A stretch of DNA of 64,000 nucleotides from Micromonospora humi. Lineage in GTDB: Bacteria > Actinomycetota > Actinomycetes > Mycobacteriales > Micromonosporaceae. The notes under the pieces were generated by a model. The model saw only the letters and a list, made by a program, of their open reading frames with translations. It searched no databases and was not told the origin of the DNA. Below, in pieces: positions 55,825 to 64,000 of the stretch (position 1 is its first letter; every line of letters begins with the position of its first letter). The DNA lies in NCBI RefSeq assembly GCF_900090105.1, contig NZ_FMDM01000009.1, forward strand, positions 215,766-279,765. The letters run 5' to 3'. The position numbers and the translations under genes are program-made.

Positions 55825-57641
55825 CGGGTCACCTCCAGATTTCCGGCGTTCAGGTGGACGTAGAGGCGCAGGCTGCCCCCGCCGGGGCCGTCCGCGCCGG
55901 CATCGGTGCTCTCCCAGTGGCGGCCGTTGAGCCCGCCGGTGCGCCGGCCGAAGACGGACGCCTCGCCGGCGTTGACGTCGGCCACCGTGGTCACGTCCAC
56001 GTTCGGCGGCACGACCACTGTCGCGTTGCCGAGGTTCACGTCGACGGTCACCTGGATGTCCTGTTTGTCGAAGTCGATGCCGCGTAGGTCGAGCACCGCG
56101 TCACCGAAGTTGTTCTCGTACCGGTCGGCCAGGTCGCGGCGGTCGGTCGGGGCCCAGGTGACGTTGCCGTCGATGCCCCGGACCCGGTCGTAGGACTCGG
56201 CGACGGTGGCGACGCCGAGCGCCGCCGCGGTCACCAGACCGAGAGCGATCAGCCAACGCGCCCGGCCGAACCAGGTGCCCACGAGCAGCCCGAGGCCGAT
56301 GGTGGCCAGCGCCGCGGCGAAGTAGCCGGCGGCGCCGACCGGGAACACGTCCAGCAGGTCGAGCATCGCCACCAGGCCCAGCGCCAGGAAGATCAGCGAG
56401 AAGGTGATCGCACCGAGCGGGGAGCGCTCCTTCGGTCGCTTCGGCGGACGGGGTGGCCGGGCGGGCGCCGGGGCCGGGGGCGGGCCGGCGTACGGGCCGT
56501 GCGGGGCGAACGGCGGACGGTAACCGCCCGGTGGTAGCGGGGCGCCGACCGGCGCGGGCGGCGGCACGGCGGCCGGCTCGCCGACCGGGGCGCCGGTGGT
56601 CGGCGCGGCGGGCCAGGCCGGTGCGGGACCGGAGGTCGGCCACGCGGCGGTGTCACGGGCCGGCGACGTCACCCCGGGCATCGCGCCGGTCGCCGACTCG
56701 GACCGGACCGGCCGGATACCGGCTGCGGCGGGCCAGCCGGGGGCCGGCAGCGGCGTCGCCGGATAGCCGGGCTCGTGCAGGGTGGACGGCATGGGCGGGT
56801 AGCCGGGCTCGGTCGTGCCGGGTGGCATGGGCGGGTAGCCGGGCTCGTGCGGGGTGGGTGCCGCGGGTGGGTAGCCGGGCTCGCCCCGGACGTCGGTCGG
56901 TGAACCCGCCCCGGGCGCGGCGGCGGGCCACACCGGCGGTGTGACCTCGACCGGTTCGCCGGGACGGGGGGAGGCGGCGGCTCCGGGCGCCGTCGCGTAC
57001 CCGCCGGGCCAGGACGCGCCGGCCGGCCCGCCCCAGGGCGCGGCCGGCGGCACCGGACCCGGTGCCGCCCCGGCCCGGGACGCGAGGCCGCGCTGCTCGC
57101 GGTTGAGCATCAGCGCGCCGCCGATCAGGATCACCGCGCCCAGCAGGATGGCCCGGAAGCCGTCGGTGACGACGTACGCGAAACCGACCGCGACCACGAT
57201 GCCGAGCACGATGACGGTGATCGGGGACATGCTGGAGCGGCCCCGCCCGAGCATCGACTCCACCGGCGAGGCGGTGTCCCCCTCGCCCGGGATGATCAGC
57301 CACGCGGCGAGGTAGACCAGCAGCCCGATGCCGCCGAAGAAGCCGAGCACGGCCAGCAGGACGCGCCAGAGCACCGGGTCGGTGTTCGTGGCCCGGCCGA
57401 CCGCCGCGCACACCCCGGCCAGGTAGCGGCCCTCCCGCGGGCGGACCAGCCCGTAGCGGGTGGTGAAACCGGCGGCGCCGGGCGGTGGGGCGTACCCACC
57501 GGGCGGTGGATCGGCGAACGGCGCGCCGCCAGGCGGCGGAGGCCTCTCGTCGGCGGCGGATGCCGACCCCGGCGGGGGCGGTGGCGGGTCGTCAGGTGCT
57601 GCCGCCCAGGGGCGGGGCGGACGGGCAGCGTCGTCGGTCAT
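55821..57641 (-). CDS. PspC-domain membrane protein with LiaF-like C-terminal domain
   Basis: This is a 606-residue protein. A Pro-rich N-terminus (1-60) leads to a PspC domain (about 60-125, TTRYGLVRPREGRYLAGVCAAVGRATNTDPVLWRVLLAVL), further helices (to about 180), a long Pro/Gly/Ala linker with EPGYPPMP-type repeats (about 190-395) and more helices (about 405-480). The C-terminal extracellular domain (about 495-606) resembles LiaF/DUF1707-linked cell-wall-response proteins (FGDAVLDLRGIDFDKQDIQVTVDVNLGNATVVVPPNVDV). It is divergent from the PspC histidine kinase gene and probably controls it, as LiaF controls LiaS. Confidence 0.82.
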   Translation of the reverse strand: MTDDAARPPRPWAAAPDDPPPPPPGSASAADERPPPPGGAPFADPPPGGYAPPPGAAGFTTRYGLVRPREGRYLAGVCAAVGRATNTDPVLWRVLLAVLGFFGGIGLLVYLAAWLIIPGEGDTASPVESMLGRGRSSMSPITVIVLGIVVAVGFAYVVTDGFRAILLGAVILIGGALMLNREQRGLASRAGAAPGPVPPAAPWGGPAGASWPGGYATAPGAAASPRPGEPVEVTPPVWPAAAPGAGSPTDVRGEPGYPPAAPTPHEPGYPPMPPGTTEPGYPPMPSTLHEPGYPATPLPAPGWPAAAGIRPVRSESATGAMPGVTSPARDTAAWPTSGPAPAWPAAPTTGAPVGEPAAVPPPAPVGAPLPPGGYRPPFAPHGPYAGPPPAPAPARPPRPPKRPKERSPLGAITFSLIFLALGLVAMLDLLDVFPVGAAGYFAAALATIGLGLLVGTWFGRARWLIALGLVTAAALGVATVAESYDRVRGIDGNVTWAPTDRRDLADRYENNFGDAVLDLRGIDFDKQDIQVTVDVNLGNATVVVPPNVDVTTVADVNAGEASVFGRRTGGLNGRHWESTDAGADGPGGGSLRLYVHLNAGNLEVTR

Positions 57642-57876
57642 GCCTCCGATACTGCTGCCCCGGCCGCCCGGACGGCCTCAGGAACCGACCCTGACCCCAC
57701 CCTGAGATCCGCCGATGGTGAATGTCCGGGGCGTCCCCGTGGTCCGGGGCGCTCCCGCCGTGTGACGATCGGGTCGTCGGCCGTCGCCGGCACCTCCGCG
57801 CCGACCCGGGAGCCCGAAAATCACCAGCACCGTCACGCCGCATCCCCCGCGTCTCTACCGCGCCACCGGGCACCGG

Positions 57877-59070
57877 TTGGGCGCCGGGGTGGCCGCCGGC
57901 ATCGCCGAGCACCTGGGCATCCCGGTGCTCCGGGTCCGGGTGGCGTTCATGGTGCTGCTCGGGTTGAGTGGTCTCGGCCTGCTGCTCTACGCCGCCTTCT
58001 GGGCGGTGGTCCCGCCCCGGCCCGGCGACACCGCCGCCCCGCCGCGCCGCGACCTCAGCCAGCTGCTGCCGTTCGTGGCGATCGGGCTGGGCGTGCTGCT
58101 GCTCCAGGTGGTCGCGTTCGACTCGGTCGGCGCGGCCGGCACCGCCGGGTGGCTGGTGGCGATCATCGCGGTGGGCGCCGGCGTGATCTGGCACCAGTCC
58201 GGGCCGGAGCGCCGCCGGCAGTGGGGCGACTCCGCGGTGCCCTGGTTGGGCGCGGTGGTGGAGGAGAGCGACCGGCGGGCGTTCGTGCTCCGGTTCATCG
58301 GCGGCGGGGTGCTGGTCGCGGTCGGCATCATCGGCGTGGCCGCTGTCTACTCGCCGGCGCAGAACTTCGACGCGGTGCTCAACGGCGTCATCTTCGCGCT
58401 GGTCGGGCTGGCCGGCGTGGGCGTGGTGACCGGCCCGGTGCTCTGGCGCACCTGGAATCAGCTCCGCTCGGAACGGGAGGGGCGGATCCGCGAGCAGGAG
58501 CGGGCCGAGCTGGCCGCCATGGTGCACGACCAGGTGCTGCACACGCTCGCCCTGATCCAGCGCAACGCCAGCGACGTCAAGACGGTGCAGCGGCTGGCCC
58601 GGGGCCAGGAGCGCTCGCTGCGCAACTGGCTCTACAAGCCGACCGCCTCGCCGACCGAGCGCTTCGCGGCCGCCCTCGAACAGGCCGCCGCCGAGGTGGA
58701 GGACACGTTCGCGATCACCGTCGAGGCGGTGGTGGTCGGCGACCGGGAGACCGACGAGCGGGTCGGCGCGCTGGTCGCCGCCGCTCGCGAGGCGCTGGTC
58801 AACGCGGCCCGGCACGCCGGGGTGCGGACCGTGTCGCTCTACGCGGAGGTGGAACCGGAGCAGGTCAGCGTCTTCGTCCGGGACCGGGGCAAGGGCTTCG
58901 ACCCCGATACGGTGGAGAATCACCGGCACGGCGTCCGGGGCTCGATCATCGGACGGATGAAACGACACGGCGGCCGGGCGGAGATCCGGTCCGAGCCGGG
59001 AGAGGGGACCGAGGTCCGGCTGATCCTGCCGATCAGCGGCTCCGGCTCCACGGCGGAAAGGGACAGATGA
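57877..59070 (+). CDS. PspC-domain sensor histidine kinase (NarL/LiaS class)
   Basis: This is a 397-residue protein from the first conventional in-frame start, TTG at 57877. The PspC homology (LYRATGHRLGAGVAAGIAEHLG) begins before that codon, and the reading frame is open back to 57766, so the natural start is probably an ATC at 57820 with GGGAG seven bases upstream. Helices at about 20-45, 65-110 and 150-195 place it in the membrane. The HisKA_3 box is LAAMVHDQVLHTLALIQ and the ATP-binding domain has EALVNAARHAG and DRGKGFD. It overlaps the response-regulator gene by 4 bp (ATGA). Confidence 0.85.
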   Translation: MGAGVAAGIAEHLGIPVLRVRVAFMVLLGLSGLGLLLYAAFWAVVPPRPGDTAAPPRRDLSQLLPFVAIGLGVLLLQVVAFDSVGAAGTAGWLVAIIAVGAGVIWHQSGPERRRQWGDSAVPWLGAVVEESDRRAFVLRFIGGGVLVAVGIIGVAAVYSPAQNFDAVLNGVIFALVGLAGVGVVTGPVLWRTWNQLRSEREGRIREQERAELAAMVHDQVLHTLALIQRNASDVKTVQRLARGQERSLRNWLYKPTASPTERFAAALEQAAAEVEDTFAITVEAVVVGDRETDERVGALVAAAREALVNAARHAGVRTVSLYAEVEPEQVSVFVRDRGKGFDPDTVENHRHGVRGSIIGRMKRHGGRAEIRSEPGEGTEVRLILPISGSGSTAERDR

Positions 59071-59750
59071 CCATGTCCGAGCAGGAACCGGTCGAGGGCG
59101 CGGCGCCGCGCGGGCCGCTGCGGGTGTTCCTCGTCGACGACCACGCCATGTTCCGGGCCGGCGTCCGCGCCGAGCTGGGCACCCGGGTCGAGGTCGTGGG
59201 CGAGGCGAGCTCGGTGGCCGAGGCGGTGACCCGGATCGCCGCCGTCCAGCCGGACGTGGTGCTGCTCGACGTGCACATGCCCGACGGTGGCGGTCGCGCC
59301 GTGCTGGAGGCGATGCGGCGGACCCACCCGCAGGTGAAGTTCCTGGCGCTGAGCGTGTCCGACGCGGCCGAGGACGTGATCGGTCTGATCCGGGCGGGTG
59401 CCCGGGGTTACGTCACCAAGACCATCTCGCCGGAGGAGCTGACCGACGCGATCCGGCGGGTGGCCGACGGCGACGCCGTGTTCAGCCCGCGGCTGGCCGG
59501 GTTCGTGCTGGACGCGTTCGCGTCCCGGCCCGATGCGCCGGTCGCCGACCCCGAGCTGGACCAGCTCACCAACCGGGAGCGCGAGGTGCTCCGGCTGCTC
59601 GCCCGGGGATACGCGTACAAGGAGATCGCCAAGGAGCTGTTCATCTCGATCAAGACGGTCGAGACGCACGTCTCCAACGTGCTGCGCAAGCTCCAGATGT
59701 CGAACCGGTACGAGCTGTCCCGGTGGGCCGCCGACCGCCGGCTGGTCTAG
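59067..59750 (+). CDS. NarL/LuxR-family response regulator
   Basis: This is a 227-residue protein. The receiver domain (about 18-130) has the acidic pair in VFLVDDHAMFRAGV, the phospho-Asp in VVLLDVHMPDGGG, the Ser of ALSVSD and the Lys of GARGYVTK, all intact. The LuxR helix-turn-helix (LTNREREVLRLLARGYAYKEIAKELFISIKTVETHVSNVLRKLQM) completes it. It is co-translated with the preceding kinase and is its likely partner. An ATG at 59073 is the other possible start. Confidence 0.93.
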   Translation: MTMSEQEPVEGAAPRGPLRVFLVDDHAMFRAGVRAELGTRVEVVGEASSVAEAVTRIAAVQPDVVLLDVHMPDGGGRAVLEAMRRTHPQVKFLALSVSDAAEDVIGLIRAGARGYVTKTISPEELTDAIRRVADGDAVFSPRLAGFVLDAFASRPDAPVADPELDQLTNREREVLRLLARGYAYKEIAKELFISIKTVETHVSNVLRKLQMSNRYELSRWAADRRLV

Positions 59751-60326
59751 GCCCACGAGCCGCGGCGTCCTCGACCCCCTCGTCCACCCGGGCGGCACCC
59801 ATGTCCGCACAGCCGAAGGTGCCATCGGCCGGACGGACAAAACTATGCGTGTCGGGTCCTCGCCCGGCCGGTGTCGTCGCCGGCCTGGGCACGCTCCCCG
59901 GGGCGGGGGTGCTGGGCGGTGTCGATCGGTGTGGGCACGTCTTACCTGTTCAGAGCCGTACGATCCACGCTGTTTGTGATCTTTTCTCAAGTATCGGCAA
60001 CGTGGCGAGCAACTAACGGCTTGATAACGGCACCTTCACGGAAAGGGCCGGTGGGTGTCACAGTGGCAGCACCTCACCCCCCGGTGTGAGGCATCTCGTC
60101 GGGCCCGCCGATCACGTGACGCCGTTACCCACGTCGCCTCGTGGCCGTCGACCCTGCGCGGTGTCCTCGTCGAAGGGTGTGGCGCCCGGCGGATCGGTAC
60201 CCCTGGGGTGTCCCGATTTCCTCTGCGGTAAACCGGCGTCCTGTGGTTCGGGTCGTCGGCGGTGTCACCCCCCACGTGCGTGAAACCCACGACGGAACCA
60301 GGTTAAGAAAGAGGAGGCCCCTCGGA
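59751..60326. other. 576-bp intergenic region before the oligopeptide importer operon
   Basis: I find no gene here. Features seen are an AT-richer patch around 59955-60030 with no clear -35/-10 pair, and a hairpin at 60074-60093 (arms CCTCAC and GTGAGG). The promoter of the oligopeptide operon must lie here. No riboswitch is recognisable to me. Confidence 0.6.
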
Positions 60327-61970
60327 ATGAGAGTCTCGAAGCGGGCGAGCGGCGCGCTCGCGGTGGGCGCGGCGTTCGCGCTCATCGCATCCGGCTGCTC
60401 CAGCGGGAACGACGACGGTGGCGACACCGGCGCCAGCGCGGACGGCGCCATCGTCATCGACGGCACCCAGCCGGAGAACCCCCTGATTCCGGCGAACACC
60501 ACCGAGACCGGTGGCGGAAAGATCATCGACTGGGTGTGGAGCGGCCTGGTCGAGTACCCCAACAACGGTGGGGCGCCGCAGAACCTGCTCGCCGAGTCGA
60601 TCGACACGAGCGACTCGAAGGTCTTCAAGATCAAGATCAAGCAGAACACCAAGTTCCACGACGGCACCACCGTCAAGGCCGAGAGCTTCGTCAAGGCCTG
60701 GAACTGGGCGGCCTACGGGCCGAACGGCGCGCAGAACGCCTCCTTCTTCTCCGACATCCAGGGCTTCGGCGACGTCTACACCGAGGACCCGGACGGCCCG
60801 GACGGCCCGAAGAAGGCTCCGGAGCCGAAGGCCAAGGAGATGTCCGGCCTCAAGGTCGTCGACGACTGGAACTTCGAGGTCACCCTCGCCGCGCCGACCG
60901 CCGTGTTCCCGACCAAGCTCGGCTACAGCGCCTTCATGCCGCTGCCGGACGCGTTCTTCTCCTCCACCCCGGCGGAGTTCGGCAAGAAGCCGATCGGTAA
61001 CGGCCCGGCCAAGCTGACCGCCTGGCAGGACGACGTCGAGCTGAAGCTCACCCGCTTCGACGACTACAGCCTGCGCGACAAGATGAAGATCAAGGACGTC
61101 ACCGTCAAGATCTACCAGGACGACACGGCGGCCTACAACGACCTGCTCTCCGGCAGCCTGGACTTCCAGCAGCAGGTCCCGGTCTCGTCGCTGGCCGGCG
61201 ACAAGTGGAAGACCGACCTGGGCGAGCGGGCGATCCAGACGACCGTCCCGTCGAACGGCATCATCGCCTTCCCGATCTACGACAAGCGCTTCACCAACGC
61301 GAAGCTGCGCAAGGCGATCTCGCTCTCCATCGACCGGCAGGCCGTCACCGACAAGATCTTCTTCGGTAACCGCAAGCCGGCCGACAGCTGGGCCAACCCG
61401 CTGACCCCGGGTGCCACGCCGGGCGACTGCACCGCCTGCAAGTTCGACCCGGCCCAGGCCAAGCAGCTCCTCCAGGAGGCCGGTGGCTTCCAGGGCAAGC
61501 TGACCCTGTCGTACAACGCGGACGCCAGCCACAAGGAGTGGATGGAGGCCGTCGCGCAGCAGATCAAGACCAACCTGGGCATCGACGCGGTCGCGGTCGG
61601 CGTGCCGACCTTCGCGGTCTTCCGCGCCAACATCAACAACTACAAGATGACCGGCATGTACCGCGCCGGTTGGCAGCAGGACTACCCGGACGTCGAGAAC
61701 TGGATCAACCCGCTCTACGTCACCGGTGGTTCCTCGAACGACGGCAAGTACAGCAACCCGCAGGTGGACGCCCTCGCCAAGGAGGCCTCCGCGGCCCCCA
61801 GCATCGAGGAGGCGCACAAGAAGTTCGCCGAGGCCACCAAGCTGATCGACCAGGACGTCCCGGCGATCCCGATCTACTTCAGCGGCGAGCAGTCCGGCCA
61901 CTCGGAGAAGATCAAGAAGCTGGAGCTGACCAACGTCGGCGAGCTCGACATCACCTCGGTCGAGCTCTGA
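60327..61970 (+). CDS. Oligopeptide ABC transporter substrate-binding lipoprotein
   Basis: This is a 547-residue SBP_bac_5 family protein. The signal peptide ends in the lipobox ALIASGC (Cys23). The mature protein starts with a Gly/Asp-rich linker and has the domain signatures TKFHDGTTVKAESFVKAWNWAAY, AIDRQAV-like SIDRQAVTDKIFFGNRKPADSW, and GWQQDYPDVENWINPLY near the C-terminus. It binds peptides outside the cell for import by the permeases encoded downstream. The ATG at 60327 has GAGGAGG upstream. The gene is separated from the first permease gene by 144 bp with a strong hairpin. Confidence 0.93.
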   Translation: MRVSKRASGALAVGAAFALIASGCSSGNDDGGDTGASADGAIVIDGTQPENPLIPANTTETGGGKIIDWVWSGLVEYPNNGGAPQNLLAESIDTSDSKVFKIKIKQNTKFHDGTTVKAESFVKAWNWAAYGPNGAQNASFFSDIQGFGDVYTEDPDGPDGPKKAPEPKAKEMSGLKVVDDWNFEVTLAAPTAVFPTKLGYSAFMPLPDAFFSSTPAEFGKKPIGNGPAKLTAWQDDVELKLTRFDDYSLRDKMKIKDVTVKIYQDDTAAYNDLLSGSLDFQQQVPVSSLAGDKWKTDLGERAIQTTVPSNGIIAFPIYDKRFTNAKLRKAISLSIDRQAVTDKIFFGNRKPADSWANPLTPGATPGDCTACKFDPAQAKQLLQEAGGFQGKLTLSYNADASHKEWMEAVAQQIKTNLGIDAVAVGVPTFAVFRANINNYKMTGMYRAGWQQDYPDVENWINPLYVTGGSSNDGKYSNPQVDALAKEASAAPSIEEAHKKFAEATKLIDQDVPAIPIYFSGEQSGHSEKIKKLELTNVGELDITSVEL

Positions 61971-61984
61971 TCCGAACGGTCTGA

Positions 61985-62025
61985 CCCCGGGTCGGGCTCG
62001 CCTCACCGGTGAGCCCGGCCCGGGG
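61985..62025 (+). terminator. Intercistronic hairpin between binding-protein and permease genes
   Basis: Arms of 15 bases (61985-61999 and 62011-62025) pair with one wobble around an 11-base loop containing CACCGGTG. It probably lets the binding protein be made in excess. Confidence 0.65.
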
Positions 62026-62114
62026 CCGTTCCGCGAGGGGGTGTACAACAAACCCCTCGCACGTTGTCGTCACCGCGTCGGGTGCCCGGCGCTCCCTGTC
62101 TGGAGGACCACCCC

Positions 62115-63041
62115 ATGGGCCGTTATCTCTTGAGACGGCTGCTGCAACTCGTGCCGGTGTTCATCGGCACGACGTTCCTGATCTACTGGCTCGTCTGGTC
62201 GGTGCCCGGTGACCCCTTCGCCGGCAAGTGCGGCGACCGTGGCTGCCCGCCGAACTTCCGGGCGCAGATGACCGAGAAATATCATCTCGACGACTCGATC
62301 TGGGTGCAGTACGCCAGCTACATGAAGAACCTTTTCCAGGGTGACTTCGGTATCACGTTCGGCGGTCGCGAGATCAGCGACATCATCGCCACGTCGTACC
62401 CGAACACCCTGAAGCTGGCGGTGGTCGCCCTCGCCATCGAGGCCGTGATCGGTCTCGGCGCGGGCATCCTGACCGGTCTGCGACGCAACGGCTTCCTGGA
62501 CAACCTGGTCCTGGTCTCCACCCTCTTCCTGATCGCCCTGCCGGTCTTCGTCATCGGCTTCGTGCTCCAGTGGGTGCTGGGCGTCAAGTGGGGCATCATC
62601 AACCCGACCGTCTCCAACGAGATGCGGTTCAGCGAGTTGATCGTGCCCGGATTCGTGCTCGGCAGCGCCTCGATGGCGTACATCGCCCGGGTGGCGCGAA
62701 CGAGCATCGCCGAGAACCGGCGGGCCGACTACGTGCGCACCGCGATCGCCAAGGGCCTCCCGATGCGCCGGGTGGTCGGCGTGCACCTGCTGCGCAACTC
62801 GCTCATCCCGGTGGTCACGCTGCTCGGCACCGACCTCGGCGCGCTGATGGGCGGCGCGATCGTCACCGAGGGCATCTTCGGCATCAACGGCATCGGCCGC
62901 CAGGTGCTCCGCTCGATCGTCACCAAGGAGAGCGCTACCGTTGTCGGCATCGTGGTGGTGCTGGTGGTCGTCTACCTCGTGATGAACCTGCTGGTGGACC
63001 TGCTCTACGCCGCCCTCGACCCGAGGATCCGCTATGAGTGA
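62115..63041 (+). CDS. Oligopeptide ABC transporter permease, OppB/DppB type
   Basis: This is a 308-residue inner-membrane permease with six helices. It begins GRYLLRRLLQLVPVFIGTTFLIYWLVWSVPGDPF, as is standard for DppB, and the cytoplasmic ATPase-contact loop is RADYVRTAIAKGLPMRRVVGVHLLRNSLIPVVTLLG, followed by GGAIVTEGIFGINGIG. The ATG at 62115 has TGGAGGA upstream. Its stop overlaps a 28-codon ORF that leads into the second permease gene. Confidence 0.93.
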   Translation: MGRYLLRRLLQLVPVFIGTTFLIYWLVWSVPGDPFAGKCGDRGCPPNFRAQMTEKYHLDDSIWVQYASYMKNLFQGDFGITFGGREISDIIATSYPNTLKLAVVALAIEAVIGLGAGILTGLRRNGFLDNLVLVSTLFLIALPVFVIGFVLQWVLGVKWGIINPTVSNEMRFSELIVPGFVLGSASMAYIARVARTSIAENRRADYVRTAIAKGLPMRRVVGVHLLRNSLIPVVTLLGTDLGALMGGAIVTEGIFGINGIGRQVLRSIVTKESATVVGIVVVLVVVYLVMNLLVDLLYAALDPRIRYE

Positions 63042-63120
63042 CCGCCGCAGCGAACGAATCGTCCCAGCAGTCTGCGCGGGTAACCACGCCCGCGCCGAGC
63101 GCAGCGAGGTGCGGGCATGA
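63034..63120 (+). CDS. Short ORF bridging the two permease genes
   Basis: A 28-codon frame starts at ATG 63034 inside the end of the oppB-type gene and ends with TGA overlapping the ATG of the next permease (63117-63120). It begins ATGAGTGACC, as does the next gene, 83 bp later. The peptide (SDRRSERIVPAVC..., ending ERSEVRA) resembles no known domain. It may only couple translation. Confidence 0.35.
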   Translation: MSDRRSERIVPAVCAGNHARAERSEVRA

Positions 63121-64000
63121 GTGACCCGAGTACCGCGTCGATCGTGTCGACGCCGCCCGCGACCATGCCCACCGAGGCCGGGTCCGGCGCGCCCACCAAC
63201 GCCGGCCTGCCGGAGAGTGCCAAGCAGCAGAAGCCCCGTGGCCTGCTCGGTGACGCGTGGATCGACCTGCGGCGCAAGCCGCTGTTCTGGATCTCCGCGG
63301 CGTTCATCGTGTTCTTCCTGGTGATGGCCGCGTTCCCGTCGCTGTTCACCTCCGGCGACGCGGTCAACGGCGCGCTGGAGCGCAGCCGGGTCGAGCCGTC
63401 GTCGTCGGCCTGGTTCGGCTACGACGTGCAGGGCCGCGACGTCTACGCCCGCACCATCTACGGCGCCCGCGCCTCGATCGTGGTGGCCGTCGTGTCCACC
63501 CTGCTCACCCTGCTCGTCGGCGGCGCGATGGGCATCATCGCCGGCTACCGCGGCGGCTGGGTCGACGCGCTGCTCTCCCGCGTCGCGGACATCTTCTTCG
63601 GCCTGCCGTTCGTGCTCGGCGCGATCGTCATCCTGACCACGTTCAACGGCTCCGGCACCGACAACGGCGAGTGGACGATCATGGGGCTGGTCATCCTGTC
63701 CCTGAGCGTGCTGAGCTGGCCGGTGGTGATGCGGCTGATGCGCTCCTCGGTGCTCGCCACCAAGGAGGCCGACTACATCGTCGCCGCCCGCGCCCTGGGC
63801 GCCGGCACCGGCCGGATCATCCTCAAGCACCTGCTGCCCAACTGCCTGGCCCCGCTGCTGGTCTACGGCACCATCATGGTCGGCTCGTTCATCGGCGCCG
63901 AGGCCACGCTGTCGTTCCTGGGCATCGGCCTGAAGAGCCCGGTGGTCTCCTGGGGCATCATGATCAGCGAAGCCCAGAACTACATCCGGGTCTCGCCGTA
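63117..64000 (+). CDS. Oligopeptide ABC transporter permease, OppC/DppC type (3' end missing)
   Basis: At least 294 codons are present and the frame is open at the window edge. A 45-residue Ser/Thr/Pro-rich cytosolic N-terminus is followed by WIDLRRKPLFWISAAFIVFFLVMAAFPSLFT. The DppC signature WFGYDVQGRDVYARTIYGARASIVVA and the EAA loop KEADYIVAARALGAGTGRIILKHLLPN are complete. It is the third gene of the operon; ATPase genes should follow beyond the window. Confidence 0.92.
   Translation, partial: MSDPSTASIVSTPPATMPTEAGSGAPTNAGLPESAKQQKPRGLLGDAWIDLRRKPLFWISAAFIVFFLVMAAFPSLFTSGDAVNGALERSRVEPSSSAWFGYDVQGRDVYARTIYGARASIVVAVVSTLLTLLVGGAMGIIAGYRGGWVDALLSRVADIFFGLPFVLGAIVILTTFNGSGTDNGEWTIMGLVILSLSVLSWPVVMRLMRSSVLATKEADYIVAARALGAGTGRIILKHLLPNCLAPLLVYGTIMVGSFIGAEATLSFLGIGLKSPVVSWGIMISEAQNYIRVSP

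Noticed and set aside
59751..60326. Small genes or riboswitch in the long gap before the oligopeptide operon
   Set aside because: Candidate frames are short, Arg/Pro-rich and without ribosome sites; no known riboswitch core was recognised.

Overview
The window is very G+C-rich, densely packed chromosomal DNA from a high-GC actinomycete, most likely a Micromonosporaceae member (Micromonospora or a close relative). The evidence is whiD and bldM developmental regulators side by side, groES with a GroEL1-type groEL carrying a His-rich tail, guaB followed by guaB3, paired Shine-Dalgarno and leaderless start signals, and short palindromic repeats between genes. It is core chromosome rather than a genomic island. 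I see no phage, transposase, plasmid, rRNA, tRNA or CRISPR locus. Gene order follows the region that in Mycobacterium tuberculosis runs rplM-rpsI-glmM ... glmS ... alr-tsaE-tsaB-rimI-tsaD-groES-groEL1-whiB3 ... guaB-guaB3-choD ... guaA (from memory), with local insertions.

Layout. 1-3.5 kb: the 3' part of a double rubrerythrin gene, a HemD/winged-helix fusion, a methyltransferase and a MazEF-type toxin-antitoxin pair. 3.6-6.2 kb: rplM, rpsI and glmM. 6.2-11.7 kb: two PLP enzymes, a proline-rich membrane protein and glmS. 11.8-13.9 kb: a small WXG100/EspC-like protein coupled to a DUF1023-type hydrolase. 14.1-22.5 kb: nnr, alr, a hydrolase, tsaE, ung, an XRE regulator, tsaB, rimI, tsaD and a small conserved protein, which together supply D-alanine and the t6A tRNA-modification factors. 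22.5-26 kb: a heterodimeric ABC exporter. 26-31.4 kb: a DUF4142 protein and a xylFGH-like sugar importer with its ROK regulator. 31.5-35.7 kb: a YbaK deacylase, a THUMP-like methyltransferase and the groESL operon under two CIRCE operators. 35.7-42.4 kb: a membrane-anchored molybdopterin oxidoreductase, whiD, bldM, a DUF5319 protein, guaB and guaB3. 42.5-50 kb: two M1 peptidase lipoproteins, an LCP protein, a ChoD-like GMC oxidoreductase and guaA. 50-52.5 kb: a PspC protein and two tandem genes that each carry two Nudix domains. 52.7-55 kb: pssA convergent with an N-terminally extended psd (phosphatidylethanolamine synthesis). 55-59.8 kb: an envelope-stress module made of a PspC/LiaF-like protein, a PspC histidine kinase and a NarL-type regulator. 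60.3-64 kb: an oligopeptide ABC importer running off the end.

Beyond the genes, the most notable signals are these: a family of about 58-bp palindromes (three full copies and one possible remnant), one copy of which sits in frame inside a methyltransferase gene; an 18-bp tandem repeat inside tsaB; an asymmetric ABC exporter with one complete composite ATP site; an extra Rossmann-like domain fused to Psd; a histidine kinase whose natural start appears to be ATC; four Nudix domains in two adjacent genes downstream of a perfect inverted repeat; many leaderless TAnnnT start signals; and strong hairpins after the first gene of three operons. All calls come from reading the sequence. No database search was run.
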